In this document: positions 8,643-17,559 of the stretch, piece after piece | Position numbering within the stretch: position 1 is the first letter of the stretch | How the letters are laid out: the number at the start of each line of letters is the position of its first letter | DNA from: Paenibacillus sp. FSL R5-0912 | Lineage (GTDB): Bacteria > Bacillota > Bacilli > Paenibacillales > Paenibacillaceae | Reading direction: 5' to 3' | NCBI RefSeq assembly: GCF_000758605.1 | Contig: NZ_CP009282.1 | Span: 6,138,001-6,202,000 of the forward strand | Length of the DNA: 64,000 nucleotides | Notes under the pieces: model-generated | Seen by the model: the letters and a program-made list of their open reading frames with translations, nothing else | Told to the model about the DNA's origin: nothing | The model's database searches: none | Translations under genes and position numbers: made by a program

Positions 8643-9830
8643 TCAGGAATGTGCTTCAAACTCCCTCGCTGCATAGCCATGGCTACGGACCACACAATTG
8701 CGTCCGCGCTGCTTCGCCTGGTACAGGGCGGTATCGCTCAGCTTGTACAAAGTATTGAGCGGGACGCGCTCGCCCGAGACAATCGTAATCAGACCGATGC
8801 TCACGGTATAAGAGAGTGTTATGCCATCAATGGTGGCGTCCAGCACGGACCGGCGCAGCCGCTCAGCCACCTCCTCACTGGCTTCCTCATCCGACCGGTG
8901 CAGCAGCACAGCGAATTCTTCGCCGCCGAACCGTCCGAACAGGTCCCCGTTGCCGAGCTGACGCTCAATTCTGCGGGCAAAGTCGCGCAGCACCTTGTCG
9001 CCTGTATCATGGCCATAAGTATCATTCACCTGTTTGAAATGGTCCACATCCAGCAGCAGGAAAGAGAAGGGCGCCATCTCCTTGGCAGCCGCAGCAATCA
9101 GAGGCCGGACACGCAGCACGAATGCTCTGCGGTTAAGGATGCCGGTGAGTTCATCGTATGTGGCTGCACGCTCCAGTTCCGCATAGGACTGCTCCCTGGA
9201 GAGCAGCATGAAGCCGGCAGTTCCGAGAAACATCAGCAGGTATATTCCAATATAGAAAAAGACTTGAATCCACTCACCAACGGGTGAGCCCTCAGGCGGA
9301 AGATATACCAGTCTGCTTGCATAGCAGAGCATCGAGAGAATAACAATTCCGTATAGCAGGCCCATAATTTCCTGAAGCGGTGTTTTTTTCATTTTCCAGC
9401 ATAGTATATACGCAGGATAACTCAGCAGCAGTGCCCCAGCAAGCGAGGCAGACGCAATTAGCCGCGGCTCGTCCGGAGACAGCAGATACTGTAGAAGCAG
9501 ACCAAGCGCGGCACATCCGGTTAGTGTATAATAAATCCGTTTTATCCGTTCGGAATAGTCCTCCAGCATCTTGAGCAGCGCGAAGATTTCTGCGGTTCCT
9601 CCGGCCAGATTCAAGAGAAGAATGCAGGGGAGCACAGTCATAAATACACGATATTCCCTTAACAACAGAAGGATCATAATCACCAGCTGCAGAATTTTGG
9701 CGGTCAGGAACAGCAGGGATGTACCATCTTTCGGAGAATGCGACCGGTAAGCCAGAGTAAGCATAACCGTAAAGAAATTACCAAAAAAGAGACACGCCAG
9801 CAGTGTCTTGAAATCCAAACTGGCAACCAT
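8643..9830 (-). CDS. Membrane GGDEF protein (probable diguanylate cyclase)
   Basis: Probable diguanylate cyclase making c-di-GMP. The 395 residues have an N-terminal block of about seven hydrophobic helices (1-205) and a GGDEF domain at about 220-385 with active site GRFGGEEFAVLL and the Mg-binding segment FLLLDVDHFKQVNDTYGHD. The product-inhibition I-site RxxD expected five residues before GGEEF reads GNGD, so feedback inhibition through the primary I-site is unlikely. It lies 58 bp after a paralogue at 9889-11046 with the same architecture. Confidence 0.92.
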   Translation of the reverse strand: MVASLDFKTLLACLFFGNFFTVMLTLAYRSHSPKDGTSLLFLTAKILQLVIMILLLLREYRVFMTVLPCILLLNLAGGTAEIFALLKMLEDYSERIKRIYYTLTGCAALGLLLQYLLSPDEPRLIASASLAGALLLSYPAYILCWKMKKTPLQEIMGLLYGIVILSMLCYASRLVYLPPEGSPVGEWIQVFFYIGIYLLMFLGTAGFMLLSREQSYAELERAATYDELTGILNRRAFVLRVRPLIAAAAKEMAPFSFLLLDVDHFKQVNDTYGHDTGDKVLRDFARRIERQLGNGDLFGRFGGEEFAVLLHRSDEEASEEVAERLRRSVLDATIDGITLSYTVSIGLITIVSGERVPLNTLYKLSDTALYQAKQRGRNCVVRSHGYAAREFEAHS

Positions 9831-9888
9831 AGCGTCGCACCCCCATGCTCATCGATGTCATATGTATGATGTGTATAATCCCATTCTT

Positions 9889-11046
9889 TTACCCGGCTCT
9901 GACCACACGGTCCCGTCCGTCCTGCTTCGCCTGATACAGGGCTCTGTCACTAAGCTTGTACAGAGTATTCAAGGCGGTCTGCTGTTCAGGAAGTATTGTA
10001 ATCATTCCGATGCTTACGGTATACCCGCCGGCAAGACTGTCTCCCGAAGCTGCCTTGACGGCTTGGCGCAGTTCTTCCGCCTTGCGGCTGCTGTTCTCCA
10101 CATCCTGCCCATAGAGCATAATGGCAAATTCTTCGCCGCCAACCCGGCCGAACAAGTCACCGATTCCCAGCTGGCTCTCAATGGTAAGCGCGAAATCCTG
10201 GAGTACTACATCGCCCTTGTCATGTCCATATGTATCATTCACTATTTTGAAATGGTCCAGATCCAGCAGCAGCATTGAGCAGTATTCACGCTTTCTTGCT
10301 GCCATTGCCAGCTTCAGCTCAGCTTCTATCAGGAAAGCCCTGCGGCCAAGGATTCCGGTAAGGCTGTCATAAGCGGCTATGCGCTTCAGCTTCTCATAAG
10401 AATGCTCATTGGAGAGCAGGATGAACGCTGCAATTCCCACGATCAGCATCAAAAACATCCCCAGGTAATACAAGTACTGTGCCGGATTACCTGTCAGCGG
10501 TCCCATCTCCGGCTCCAGAATCAGCGCGACAAAGGACCGCAACAGCATCACGGCAGCAATGGTATAAAATACGCTTCCCATTATTCGCTGGAGCGGAGAA
10601 CGTTCTTTACCCGCTGTCAAACGGTAACCAGGGTAGATCACAAACAGCATTACCCATAGCGAGGTCGTGGCCACCCTCAGGTTCGCATGGTTGAAGAATA
10701 GCGCGACGATAGAAAAGCTCAGAACACTGCCCACAACCAGCCCCCAATAATAGAGCTTCGCCTTACGGTCCATCATCCCCATCATCATCAGCAGGGCCGA
10801 AATTTCCAGACCTCCTCCAGCCAGAATGAGTGCATTGCTCACAGGTATGACGATCCAATGGGGAATATAATCCCATAGCAGAATAGAGCCCCAGAACACG
10901 ACCTGAAGCCACTTTGCAGTAATAAACAGGACCGAGGCGGTATCCTTGGCGAAATGGTAGCGGTAAAAGGTAATCAGCAGACCGGAAAACAAGTTTCCCA
11001 AGATGAACAAGTACAACAGTGTATTAATATCAAGCTGAAAGCTCAT
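9889..11046 (-). CDS. Membrane GGDEF protein (probable diguanylate cyclase), paralogue
   Basis: Probable diguanylate cyclase, 385 residues. Seven or so membrane helices occupy residues 1-205; the GGDEF domain follows with MLLLDLDHFKIVNDTYGHD and GRVGGEEFAIML. The position of the I-site reads GIGD instead of RxxD. Whole-length similarity to the downstream gene (for example TYDELTGILNRRAF versus AYDSLTGILGRRAF) shows a tandem duplication. The novel-looking membrane sensor half probably detects a membrane or small-molecule signal that cannot be deduced. Confidence 0.92.
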   Translation of the reverse strand: MSFQLDINTLLYLFILGNLFSGLLITFYRYHFAKDTASVLFITAKWLQVVFWGSILLWDYIPHWIVIPVSNALILAGGGLEISALLMMMGMMDRKAKLYYWGLVVGSVLSFSIVALFFNHANLRVATTSLWVMLFVIYPGYRLTAGKERSPLQRIMGSVFYTIAAVMLLRSFVALILEPEMGPLTGNPAQYLYYLGMFLMLIVGIAAFILLSNEHSYEKLKRIAAYDSLTGILGRRAFLIEAELKLAMAARKREYCSMLLLDLDHFKIVNDTYGHDKGDVVLQDFALTIESQLGIGDLFGRVGGEEFAIMLYGQDVENSSRKAEELRQAVKAASGDSLAGGYTVSIGMITILPEQQTALNTLYKLSDRALYQAKQDGRDRVVRAG

Positions 11047-11184
11047 GAGTACACCACCAAATATACGGGAATACCTTCTCTTTTATGGAGGAACATATCA
11101 TTCACAAGCTATATCGGCAAAATGGCGGTTAATTTTCACTTCTAATTTTCCAGACGGGCCAGATGCCTCCAGACATAAAAAGAA

Positions 11185-11227
11185 GAAACGGCTTCGCTGT
11201 CCTTATTCAAGGAACGGAAACCGTTTC
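11185..11227 (-). terminator. Hairpin after murC; short copy of the AAACGG repeat
   Basis: GAAACGGTTTCCGTTCC and GGACAGCGAAGCCGTTTC pair, followed on the minus strand by TTCTTCTTTTTATG, 24 bp past the murC stop. It likely ends the valS-folC-murC transcript. The sequence matches the first hairpin of the repeats in the valS leader (16808-16900 and 16982-17073) but lacks their second hairpin. Confidence 0.6.
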
Positions 11228-11250
11228 TGTTAAAATACCTACCTATCCTA

Positions 11251-12627
11251 TTAACGATTCTTCAGATCATCCGCCAGAGCATACCCGACCTTCCAGATAT
11301 CACCCGCACCCATTGTAATCACCAGATCACCGGGAGCAATGCGGTTCTGCAGGTCAGCCAGCACAGCTTCCTTCGTCGGCAGATGCCGTGCACCGGCGTT
11401 GCTGTTCTGCACAATCAGCTCTACCAGCTTCGCAGAGGTGACTCCCTCGATCTGTTTCTCTCCGGCAGGCGAGTAGATATCGGTAATAATCACTTCATCC
11501 GCTTCGCTGAACGCACGGCTGAACGCATCCAGCAGGAAGAAGGTACGCGTGTAGCGCTGCGGCTGGAACACGGCGATAATCCGTTTGCCTGTAGCCTTGG
11601 CAGCACTAATGGTAGCCTGAATCTCCGTTGGATGATGCGCATAATCATCAATGACGAGAATCTCGTTGATCTCTCCCAGCACCTGGAAGCGCCGCTTGGC
11701 ACCGTGGAATTTCACGATTGCTGCAGCGATCGCTTCAAAGGCAATGCCGGATTTCAGACAGGAAATTACCGCCGCCATTGAATTATACAGATTGTACTGC
11801 CCCGGAATAGAAAGCTCAATACGGCCCAAAACCTCTGTACCGCGATTCATCGTGTACGACACCTGGCGGTCGCCCAGAACGATGTCGGTCGCCGTGTAAT
11901 CTGCAGTCTCCGAATGAATTCCGTAGGTGATAACCGTACCTTTTACTTGAGGCAGCAGAGATTTCACATTCTCATCATCCGCACACACAATAGCCGTTCC
12001 GTCCTCACGCAGCTGGTTCATAAACTGCACATAAGCTTTCTTCAGTTGGCCGAAATCACCGCCGTAGTTCTCCAAATGGTCGGCTTCAATATTCGTTACA
12101 ATCCCCAGCCAAGGATGATACTGCAGGAATGAGCCATCACTCTCATCCGCTTCGGCTACAACGAATTCCCCTTGTCCTGCCTTGGCATTCGTACCGACGT
12201 TCATGATCTCCCCGCCAATAATATACGTAGGGTCCACTCCACAGTCTTCCATAACCAGAGCAATCATCGACGAGGTAGTCGTCTTGCCGTGCGCACCCGC
12301 AACAGCTACACCCTTGCGCTCATTCAGCAGGCGGGCAAGCATCTGCGAACGGTGAAGAATCGGTATTTTGAGACGCTCCGCTTCTACCCATTCTACGTTA
12401 TCCGACGCAAGCGCCGTAGAATATACGACCAGATCCGCGCCTTTGACCTGTTCGGCCGTATGTCCGATGTAGACCTTGGCACCCTTAGCAATCAATTTCT
12501 CCGTTAACTCTTGGGCAGCTACGTCAGAACCCGTAACTGTATATCCCATCTCCAGCATCACCCGGGCAATCGCGCTCATACCGTAGCCGCCGATCCCTAT
12601 AAAATGCACACGTTCAGTAGTATCCAA
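11251..12627 (-). CDS. murC: UDP-N-acetylmuramate--L-alanine ligase
   Basis: Cytoplasmic ATP-dependent ligase adding L-Ala to UDP-MurNAc, the first amino acid of the peptidoglycan stem. Visible are the N-terminal Rossmann motif HFIGIGGYGMSAIARVML, the ATP loop GAHGKTTTSSMIA, the EADESDGSFL segment and the C-terminal HHPTEIQATI. I chose the TTG at 12627 (DTTERVHFIGIGG), which gives 458 residues with the family N-terminus and begins just after the folC stop with GGTGA upstream; the longer open frame to 12684 would overlap folC. Last gene of the valS operon. Confidence 0.95.
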   Translation of the reverse strand: MDTTERVHFIGIGGYGMSAIARVMLEMGYTVTGSDVAAQELTEKLIAKGAKVYIGHTAEQVKGADLVVYSTALASDNVEWVEAERLKIPILHRSQMLARLLNERKGVAVAGAHGKTTTSSMIALVMEDCGVDPTYIIGGEIMNVGTNAKAGQGEFVVAEADESDGSFLQYHPWLGIVTNIEADHLENYGGDFGQLKKAYVQFMNQLREDGTAIVCADDENVKSLLPQVKGTVITYGIHSETADYTATDIVLGDRQVSYTMNRGTEVLGRIELSIPGQYNLYNSMAAVISCLKSGIAFEAIAAAIVKFHGAKRRFQVLGEINEILVIDDYAHHPTEIQATISAAKATGKRIIAVFQPQRYTRTFFLLDAFSRAFSEADEVIITDIYSPAGEKQIEGVTSAKLVELIVQNSNAGARHLPTKEAVLADLQNRIAPGDLVITMGAGDIWKVGYALADDLKNR

Positions 12628-12634
12628 CAGTTCG

Positions 12635-14011
12635 TCACCAGCCTTTTTCAGAATCGGGTTGCCGTAAAAGCGTACTGCGTACATCAGAAATCAAATACAG
12701 CGTTCCGGACACGACCGCAAGGTCATCGTCCGCTGTGATCGTCTGCAGCAGATGCAGCGCTTGGCCCCAATTACGTTCTACTATGATTTCCAAGTTTTCC
12801 TTGGCATATTTATTCCGCAGACTTTCTGCGATGGCCTGCAGATCTTCCGCGTCCATTTTCTTCCGGAAATCCGGTTCGGTCAGGATGAGCGTATCCACTA
12901 TAGGCAGTATATGCTTGAGATACGACTCGTGATGCTTATTTGCCAGCATCCCCATGAGCAAATTTAATTTACCGTATGGCCCAAACTGCGGAAGACTCTT
13001 GGCCAGGCTCTCTGCACCTTCCGGATTATGCGCTCCGTCCAGAATAATTCTGGGCGAAGTGCCTACTTCCTCCAGCCTGCCGGCCCAGAATGTACCGCGG
13101 AATCCCTCCAGCACATCCTCGTCCTCCAGCATGAAGGCCATATACTGCCGCAGCACCTCAAGGACCATCATAGCTCCCGCTGCATTCTCCAGCTGATGTT
13201 CGCCTTTCATAGCGATTTCCAGTTCAAGCGAGCGGAATGGACCCACGAAGGTGAAATGCTGGTGGCCGTCCCTGAGCTCTACGCCACTATAGCTGAAATC
13301 TTCTCCAGCCAAATATAGAGTAGAACGGGTAGACGCCGCTTTAGCCTTCAATACAGCAATGGCTTCCGGCTGGCTCACGCAGCTGACTGCAGGAACGCCC
13401 GGCTTAATGATTCCGGCCTTCTCACCGGCGATCAGCTCCAGTGTATCCCCGAGTACATCGGTATGATCATGTCCGACATTCGTGATTACAGACACTACCG
13501 GAGTAACAATATTCGTTACATCCAGCCTTCCCCCAAGACCTGTCTCCCATACGACTACATCCGGATAACAGACTTCGCCATAATAGAGAATGGCCAGTGC
13601 CGTCGACACCTCGAACATGGTCGGCGAACCCAGTTCGCCGCCTGCGATCTCCTGAACCAGCGGACGAAGTTTATTAACGAGTTCCAGCAAAGTCTCTTCA
13701 GGTATATCGATCCCGTTGTACTGGAAACGGTTGGTGAATTTCGTGATATAAGGAGACGTAAAGGTCCCCACCGTGTACCCGCTCTGAATCAGTACACGGG
13801 TCAGAAATGCACAGGTAGAGCCTTTGCCGTTCGTCCCCGCCACGTGAATGAACTTGAGCTTGCGGTGCGGATGACCCAGCTTCTCCATCAGAAGCTCTAT
13901 CCGCTCCAGCCCTGGCCGGATACCGAAAGGAATCAGGCTGTTGATCCAGTCTACCGCTTCTGTATAAGAACTTAAGGGAGCGGTACTGCCGCTCCGGGTG
14001 ATCTCTTCCAT
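12635..14011 (-). CDS. folC: Bifunctional folylpolyglutamate synthase/dihydrofolate synthase
   Basis: Cytoplasmic Mur-ligase-superfamily enzyme that adds glutamate to dihydropteroate and folates. The 458 residues show the ATP loop HVAGTNGKGSTCAFL near residue 60, the folate-loop segment FTSPYITKFTNRFQ, VVWETGLGGRLDVTN and DGAHNPEGAESL. It starts 5 bp after the valS stop and ends 7 bp before murC, so it is translated from the same T-box-controlled transcript. Confidence 0.95.
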   Translation of the reverse strand: MEEITRSGSTAPLSSYTEAVDWINSLIPFGIRPGLERIELLMEKLGHPHRKLKFIHVAGTNGKGSTCAFLTRVLIQSGYTVGTFTSPYITKFTNRFQYNGIDIPEETLLELVNKLRPLVQEIAGGELGSPTMFEVSTALAILYYGEVCYPDVVVWETGLGGRLDVTNIVTPVVSVITNVGHDHTDVLGDTLELIAGEKAGIIKPGVPAVSCVSQPEAIAVLKAKAASTRSTLYLAGEDFSYSGVELRDGHQHFTFVGPFRSLELEIAMKGEHQLENAAGAMMVLEVLRQYMAFMLEDEDVLEGFRGTFWAGRLEEVGTSPRIILDGAHNPEGAESLAKSLPQFGPYGKLNLLMGMLANKHHESYLKHILPIVDTLILTEPDFRKKMDAEDLQAIAESLRNKYAKENLEIIVERNWGQALHLLQTITADDDLAVVSGTLYLISDVRSTLLRQPDSEKGW

Positions 14012-14016
14012 ATCCC

Positions 14017-16743
14017 TTATCCTCTCAGCTCTGCGATACGGGCGAGCACTTTCTCGCGTCTATCCGAATAGTCCGCCTGCTTCGCCCGCTCCTCTTCGAT
14101 GACTTTCGCTGGCGCCTTGGCTACAAAGCCCTGATTGCCGAGCTTTTTCTCCACGCGTTCAACTTCGCTGTTCAGTGTCTGGACTTCTTTTTCCAGACGG
14201 GCAATTTCCTGTTCAATGTCGATCAGTCCTGACAACGGCAGAAGCAGCTCGGCTCCTGCAACCACAGCGGACATCACTTTATCCGGTGTCTGCGGCGCAA
14301 GGCCTGCTTCGAAGGAAGAGGTGTTGCAGAAGCGCCCGATGTAATTGTCGTTGCGGGAAATAATGTCCAGGGTTTCTTGACCCCCGGCTTTGATAATCAG
14401 TTCTACCTTCTTGCTCATTGGCACGTTCACTTCCGCACGGATATTACGAACGGCACGGATAACATCCATCAGGAGATTCATCTCTGCCACTGCCTGCGGA
14501 TTCTCAAGCGCAGGTTCATACTTCGGCCATTCGGCCAGCGTGATTGTGTCGCCCTGATGCGGCAGATGCTGCCAGATCTCTTCCGTAATGAACGGCATGA
14601 ACGGATGAATCAGGCGCAGCGTGCGGTCCAGTACATAGGCCAGAACCGATTGTGTCTTGGCCTTGGCAGCCGCATCCGCTCCGTACAGCGAGAGCTTGGC
14701 GAATTCGATATACCAGTCGCACAGATCATCCCAGATGAAGTTGTACAGCAGCCGGCCGGTCTCGCCGAACTCGTACGAGTCAATTAGACGCGTAATATCG
14801 CGGGAAGTTTCGTTCAGGCGGTGTAGAATCCAGTGATCTGCCGTGCTGAGCTCACCGGTAATGTCGATATCCTCAAAAGAAACACCTTCGAGATTCATCA
14901 GTGCAAACCGTGAAGCATTCCAGATCTTGTTGGCAAAATTGCGCGCCTGCTCTACCTTTTCCATCCGGAACCGCAGATCCTGGCCGGCCGTGCTGCCTGT
15001 AGAAATCATGTAGCGCATGGCGTCCGCACCATACTGTTCAATAACATCCAGCGGGTCGATCCCGTTGCCGAGCGATTTGGACATTTTGCGTCCTTCCGCA
15101 TCGCGTACGAGACCATGCATCAGCACATCAGAGAATGGCTTCTCCCCGGTGAATTCCAGCGCCGAGAAGATCATGCGGGCTACCCAGAAGTAGATGATAT
15201 CGTAGCCGGTAACCAGCACATTGTTCGGATAGTAACGCTGATAGTCGCTGCTGCTCTCATCAGGCCAGCCCAGCGTGGCGAACGGCCAGAGGTTCGAGCT
15301 GAACCAGGTATCCAGAACATCCTCATCCTGCTTCAGGTCCGTTAGACCGCTGATTCTGCGCGCTTCTTCTTCATCATTCGCAACAACGATCTCACCGGTA
15401 GATTCGGAGTACCAGGCCGGGATGCGGTGGCCCCACCACAATTGGCGGGAAATACACCAGTCGCGTACGTTCTCGATCCAGTTCAGGTAAGTCTTCTCAA
15501 AGCGGTCCGGTACGAAGTTAACACCGCTGCCATCCTTCTGCGCTGCGATGGCCGCTTCTGCCAGCGGCTGCATCTTTACGAACCACTGGGTGGACAGGTA
15601 AGGCTCAACTACGGCTCCCGAACGCTCGCTGTGTCCAACCTGATGTACGTGGTCCTCAATGGATACAAGTACGCCCTGCTCTTTCAGGTCAGCAATGATC
15701 GCCTTGCGGCAGTCGCTGCGGTCCAGTCCCTGGTATTTGCCTGCTTCCGCATTCATAATTCCGCCTTCATCCATCACATTAATCTGCGGAAGATTATGGC
15801 GCACGCCCATCTCAAAGTCGTTCGGATCATGTGCCGGGGTAATCTTCACCGCGCCGCTGCCGAAGTCCTTATCTACATAGTCATCAGCGATAACCGGAAT
15901 TTCCCGCAAGGTAATCGGCAGGATCAGCGTTTTGCCGATAAGATCCTTGTAACGGTCATCCTCCGGATGTACTGCAACCGCTGTATCGCCCAGCATCGTT
16001 TCCGGGCGGGTTGTAGCTACCGTAAGGTAACCGCTGCCGTCCTTAAGCGGATAGCGCAGATGATACAGATGACCGTTCACTTCTTTATATTCAACCTCGA
16101 TGTCCGACAGAGCCGTGCGTGCAGCCGGATCCCAGTTAATGATGCGTTTGCCGCGGTAGATCAAACCTTTCTTATACAGCTGAATGAATACCTGGCGGAC
16201 GCCGCTGGACATTCCCTCATCCAGGGTGAACCGTTCACGCGAGTAGTCCAGCGACAAGCCCATCTTGGCCCATTGCCCGTGAATCGTCTCCGCATATTGC
16301 TCCTTCCAGGCCCATACCTGCTCCAGGAACTTCTCGCGTCCCAGATCATGGCGGGAGATGCCCTGCTGGCGCAGCTTCTGCTCTACCTTGGTCTGCGTGG
16401 CGATACCCGCATGGTCCGTTCCCGGCAGCCACAGCGTGTCAAAGCCCTGCATCCGTTTGGTACGGATCAGAACATCCTGCAGTGTGAAATCCAGCGCATG
16501 ACCAATATGCAGCATTCCTGTTACATTCGGCGGAGGAATAACAATGCTGTAAGGCTGCGCATCCGGACGTTTGCCTGCTTCGAAGAAGCCGTTCTCCATC
16601 CAGTAAGCATACCATTTCTTCTCCGCTGACCCCGGATCATAGGTAGTCGGCATATCGCTTTGCTTGTGATGCGCAGTAGCGGTGTCTTCTGCCGCTTCCA
16701 GCTGGTTCGTCAGCTCTGCTGCTGTATTGTTGTTATCAGCCAT
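14017..16743 (-). CDS. valS: Valyl-tRNA synthetase
   Basis: Class I aminoacyl-tRNA synthetase charging tRNA-Val, with an editing domain for mischarged threonine. The 908 residues contain the HIGH motif (PNVTGMLHIGHALDFT), the CP1 editing region (TTRPETMLGDTAVAVHP), the KMSKS motif (GRKMSKSLGNGIDP), the anticodon-binding domain and a C-terminal coiled coil (about 840-908). A 30-residue acidic, low-complexity N-terminus precedes the conserved start (TTYDPGSAEKKWYAYW). GGAGGG lies upstream of ATG 16743. Expression is controlled by the T-box leader at 16905-17322. Confidence 0.98.
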   Translation of the reverse strand: MADNNNTAAELTNQLEAAEDTATAHHKQSDMPTTYDPGSAEKKWYAYWMENGFFEAGKRPDAQPYSIVIPPPNVTGMLHIGHALDFTLQDVLIRTKRMQGFDTLWLPGTDHAGIATQTKVEQKLRQQGISRHDLGREKFLEQVWAWKEQYAETIHGQWAKMGLSLDYSRERFTLDEGMSSGVRQVFIQLYKKGLIYRGKRIINWDPAARTALSDIEVEYKEVNGHLYHLRYPLKDGSGYLTVATTRPETMLGDTAVAVHPEDDRYKDLIGKTLILPITLREIPVIADDYVDKDFGSGAVKITPAHDPNDFEMGVRHNLPQINVMDEGGIMNAEAGKYQGLDRSDCRKAIIADLKEQGVLVSIEDHVHQVGHSERSGAVVEPYLSTQWFVKMQPLAEAAIAAQKDGSGVNFVPDRFEKTYLNWIENVRDWCISRQLWWGHRIPAWYSESTGEIVVANDEEEARRISGLTDLKQDEDVLDTWFSSNLWPFATLGWPDESSSDYQRYYPNNVLVTGYDIIYFWVARMIFSALEFTGEKPFSDVLMHGLVRDAEGRKMSKSLGNGIDPLDVIEQYGADAMRYMISTGSTAGQDLRFRMEKVEQARNFANKIWNASRFALMNLEGVSFEDIDITGELSTADHWILHRLNETSRDITRLIDSYEFGETGRLLYNFIWDDLCDWYIEFAKLSLYGADAAAKAKTQSVLAYVLDRTLRLIHPFMPFITEEIWQHLPHQGDTITLAEWPKYEPALENPQAVAEMNLLMDVIRAVRNIRAEVNVPMSKKVELIIKAGGQETLDIISRNDNYIGRFCNTSSFEAGLAPQTPDKVMSAVVAGAELLLPLSGLIDIEQEIARLEKEVQTLNSEVERVEKKLGNQGFVAKAPAKVIEEERAKQADYSDRREKVLARIAELRG

Positions 16744-16807
16744 TGTGAACCCTCCATTAGAGAAAATGATGAGAAGCTTTTTGTATTCTGTAACGATCTG
16801 ACAAGAG

Positions 16808-16900
16808 GAAACGGCTTTGCCGTCCTTACTACAGACGGTACCGTTTCAGCGAGAAATATAAGGATGATTGATCGAGTGAAACATACAAATCCTTATATTT
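16808..16900 (-). repeat. Two-hairpin repeat, copy 1 (between T-box terminator and valS)
   Basis: A 93 bp unit made of hairpin 1 (GAAACGG...GACGG/CCGTC...CCGTTTC, 16809-16847) and hairpin 2 (AAATATAAGGAT / ATCCTTATATTT, 16854-16900). It is homologous along its length to 16982-17073 and in its first half to 11185-11227. It lies in the untranslated leader between the T-box terminator and the valS ribosome binding site. Confidence 0.75.
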
Positions 16901-16904
16901 AAAT

Positions 16905-17322
16905 ACAAAAAGACCCTTCGTCTCAAAGGACGAAAGGCCATTCTTTCGCGGTACCACCTTTGTTTCGCGCTAATCAGGTGTAAACGGCTGCGCCGTCCTT
17001 CATGGGACGGTATCCGTTTCAGAGGAAATACAAGGATAATGTATAATGTAAAACCTATACTTTCTTGTATTTCAAAAATAACCCCCTGCCTCAGGGCCCT
17101 TTTACAGGTCCGGAAGCTTAGCGCGACACTCATGCAGATAACGGCTGCGTCCGGCCACATCCTAACCTGGTCTCCATAAATGTGGAGGCAAGCTCAGAAG
17201 GGCGACTCCGGGGCGACTTCGGGGGCTGCATCCTGCGGAAATTCACAGCAACTACAATTCCGCTCTCTGAAGGGCTGACCGCCTACTCTTCCCGTTCCCA
17301 GTCTTTATGCTAGTTATTACTT
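16905..17322 (-). promoter_or_regulatory. T-box riboswitch leader of valS (tRNA-Val)
   Basis: Transcription antiterminator that senses uncharged tRNA. On the minus strand the hallmark T-box sequence AAGGTGGTACCGCG lies at 16943-16956, followed by the terminator stem CCTTTCGTCC/GACGAAGGGTC and TTTTT near 16911-16937. Upstream is Stem I with the AGAGAG GA motif near 17262 and two GTC triplets in candidate specifier positions, fitting valine. Between the stem II/III region and the antiterminator the leader holds an extra repeat (16982-17073), which makes this T-box longer than usual. Confidence 0.93.
16982..17073 (-). repeat. Two-hairpin repeat, copy 2 (inside the T-box leader)
   Basis: A 92 bp unit with the same order as 16808-16900: hairpin 1 AAACGG...CCGTCC/GGACGG...CCGTTT (16982-17020) and hairpin 2 GAAATACAAG/CTTGTATTTC (17026-17073). 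Arms are conserved as pairs while loops differ. It sits between the upstream T-box stems and the antiterminator, and probably folds as an independent double hairpin. Confidence 0.75.
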
Positions 17323-17328
17323 ATTTCA

Positions 17329-17357
17329 ATAATACATTCAGTCCTAATCCTAGTCAA
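17329..17357 (-). promoter_or_regulatory. Sigma-A promoter of the valS T-box operon
   Basis: TTGACT (17352-17357) and TATTAT (17329-17334) on the minus strand with exactly 17 bp spacing, immediately upstream of the T-box leader. Confidence 0.75.
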
Positions 17358-17483
17358 CCAGCATACACACAAAGGGCAGAGTTTATACCACCCGGTTCAA
17401 AAAACTGTCTAAAGGAGTTGTAGGCTTCCAGCTTAACGGAGAATGTGCTTTCTTGGCATCGATAATACCCTATGTAAAAATAA

Positions 17484-17524
17484 GGCTGCCCCAAACAGCC
17501 ATGTACATGGCTTGTGGGACAGCC
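17484..17524 (-). terminator. Terminator after spoVID
   Basis: Long interrupted stem GGCTGTCCCA...AGCCATGTACATGGCT...TGGGGCAGCC followed by TTATTTTTA on the minus strand, 35 bp past the stop at 17560. Confidence 0.8.
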
Positions 17525-17559
17525 CCCCGCAACTTCCTGCTAGCATCCCCCGGTCCATC

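Noticed and set aside
15427..16629. 400-codon plus-strand open frame
   Set aside because: Antisense to valS, with no family features.
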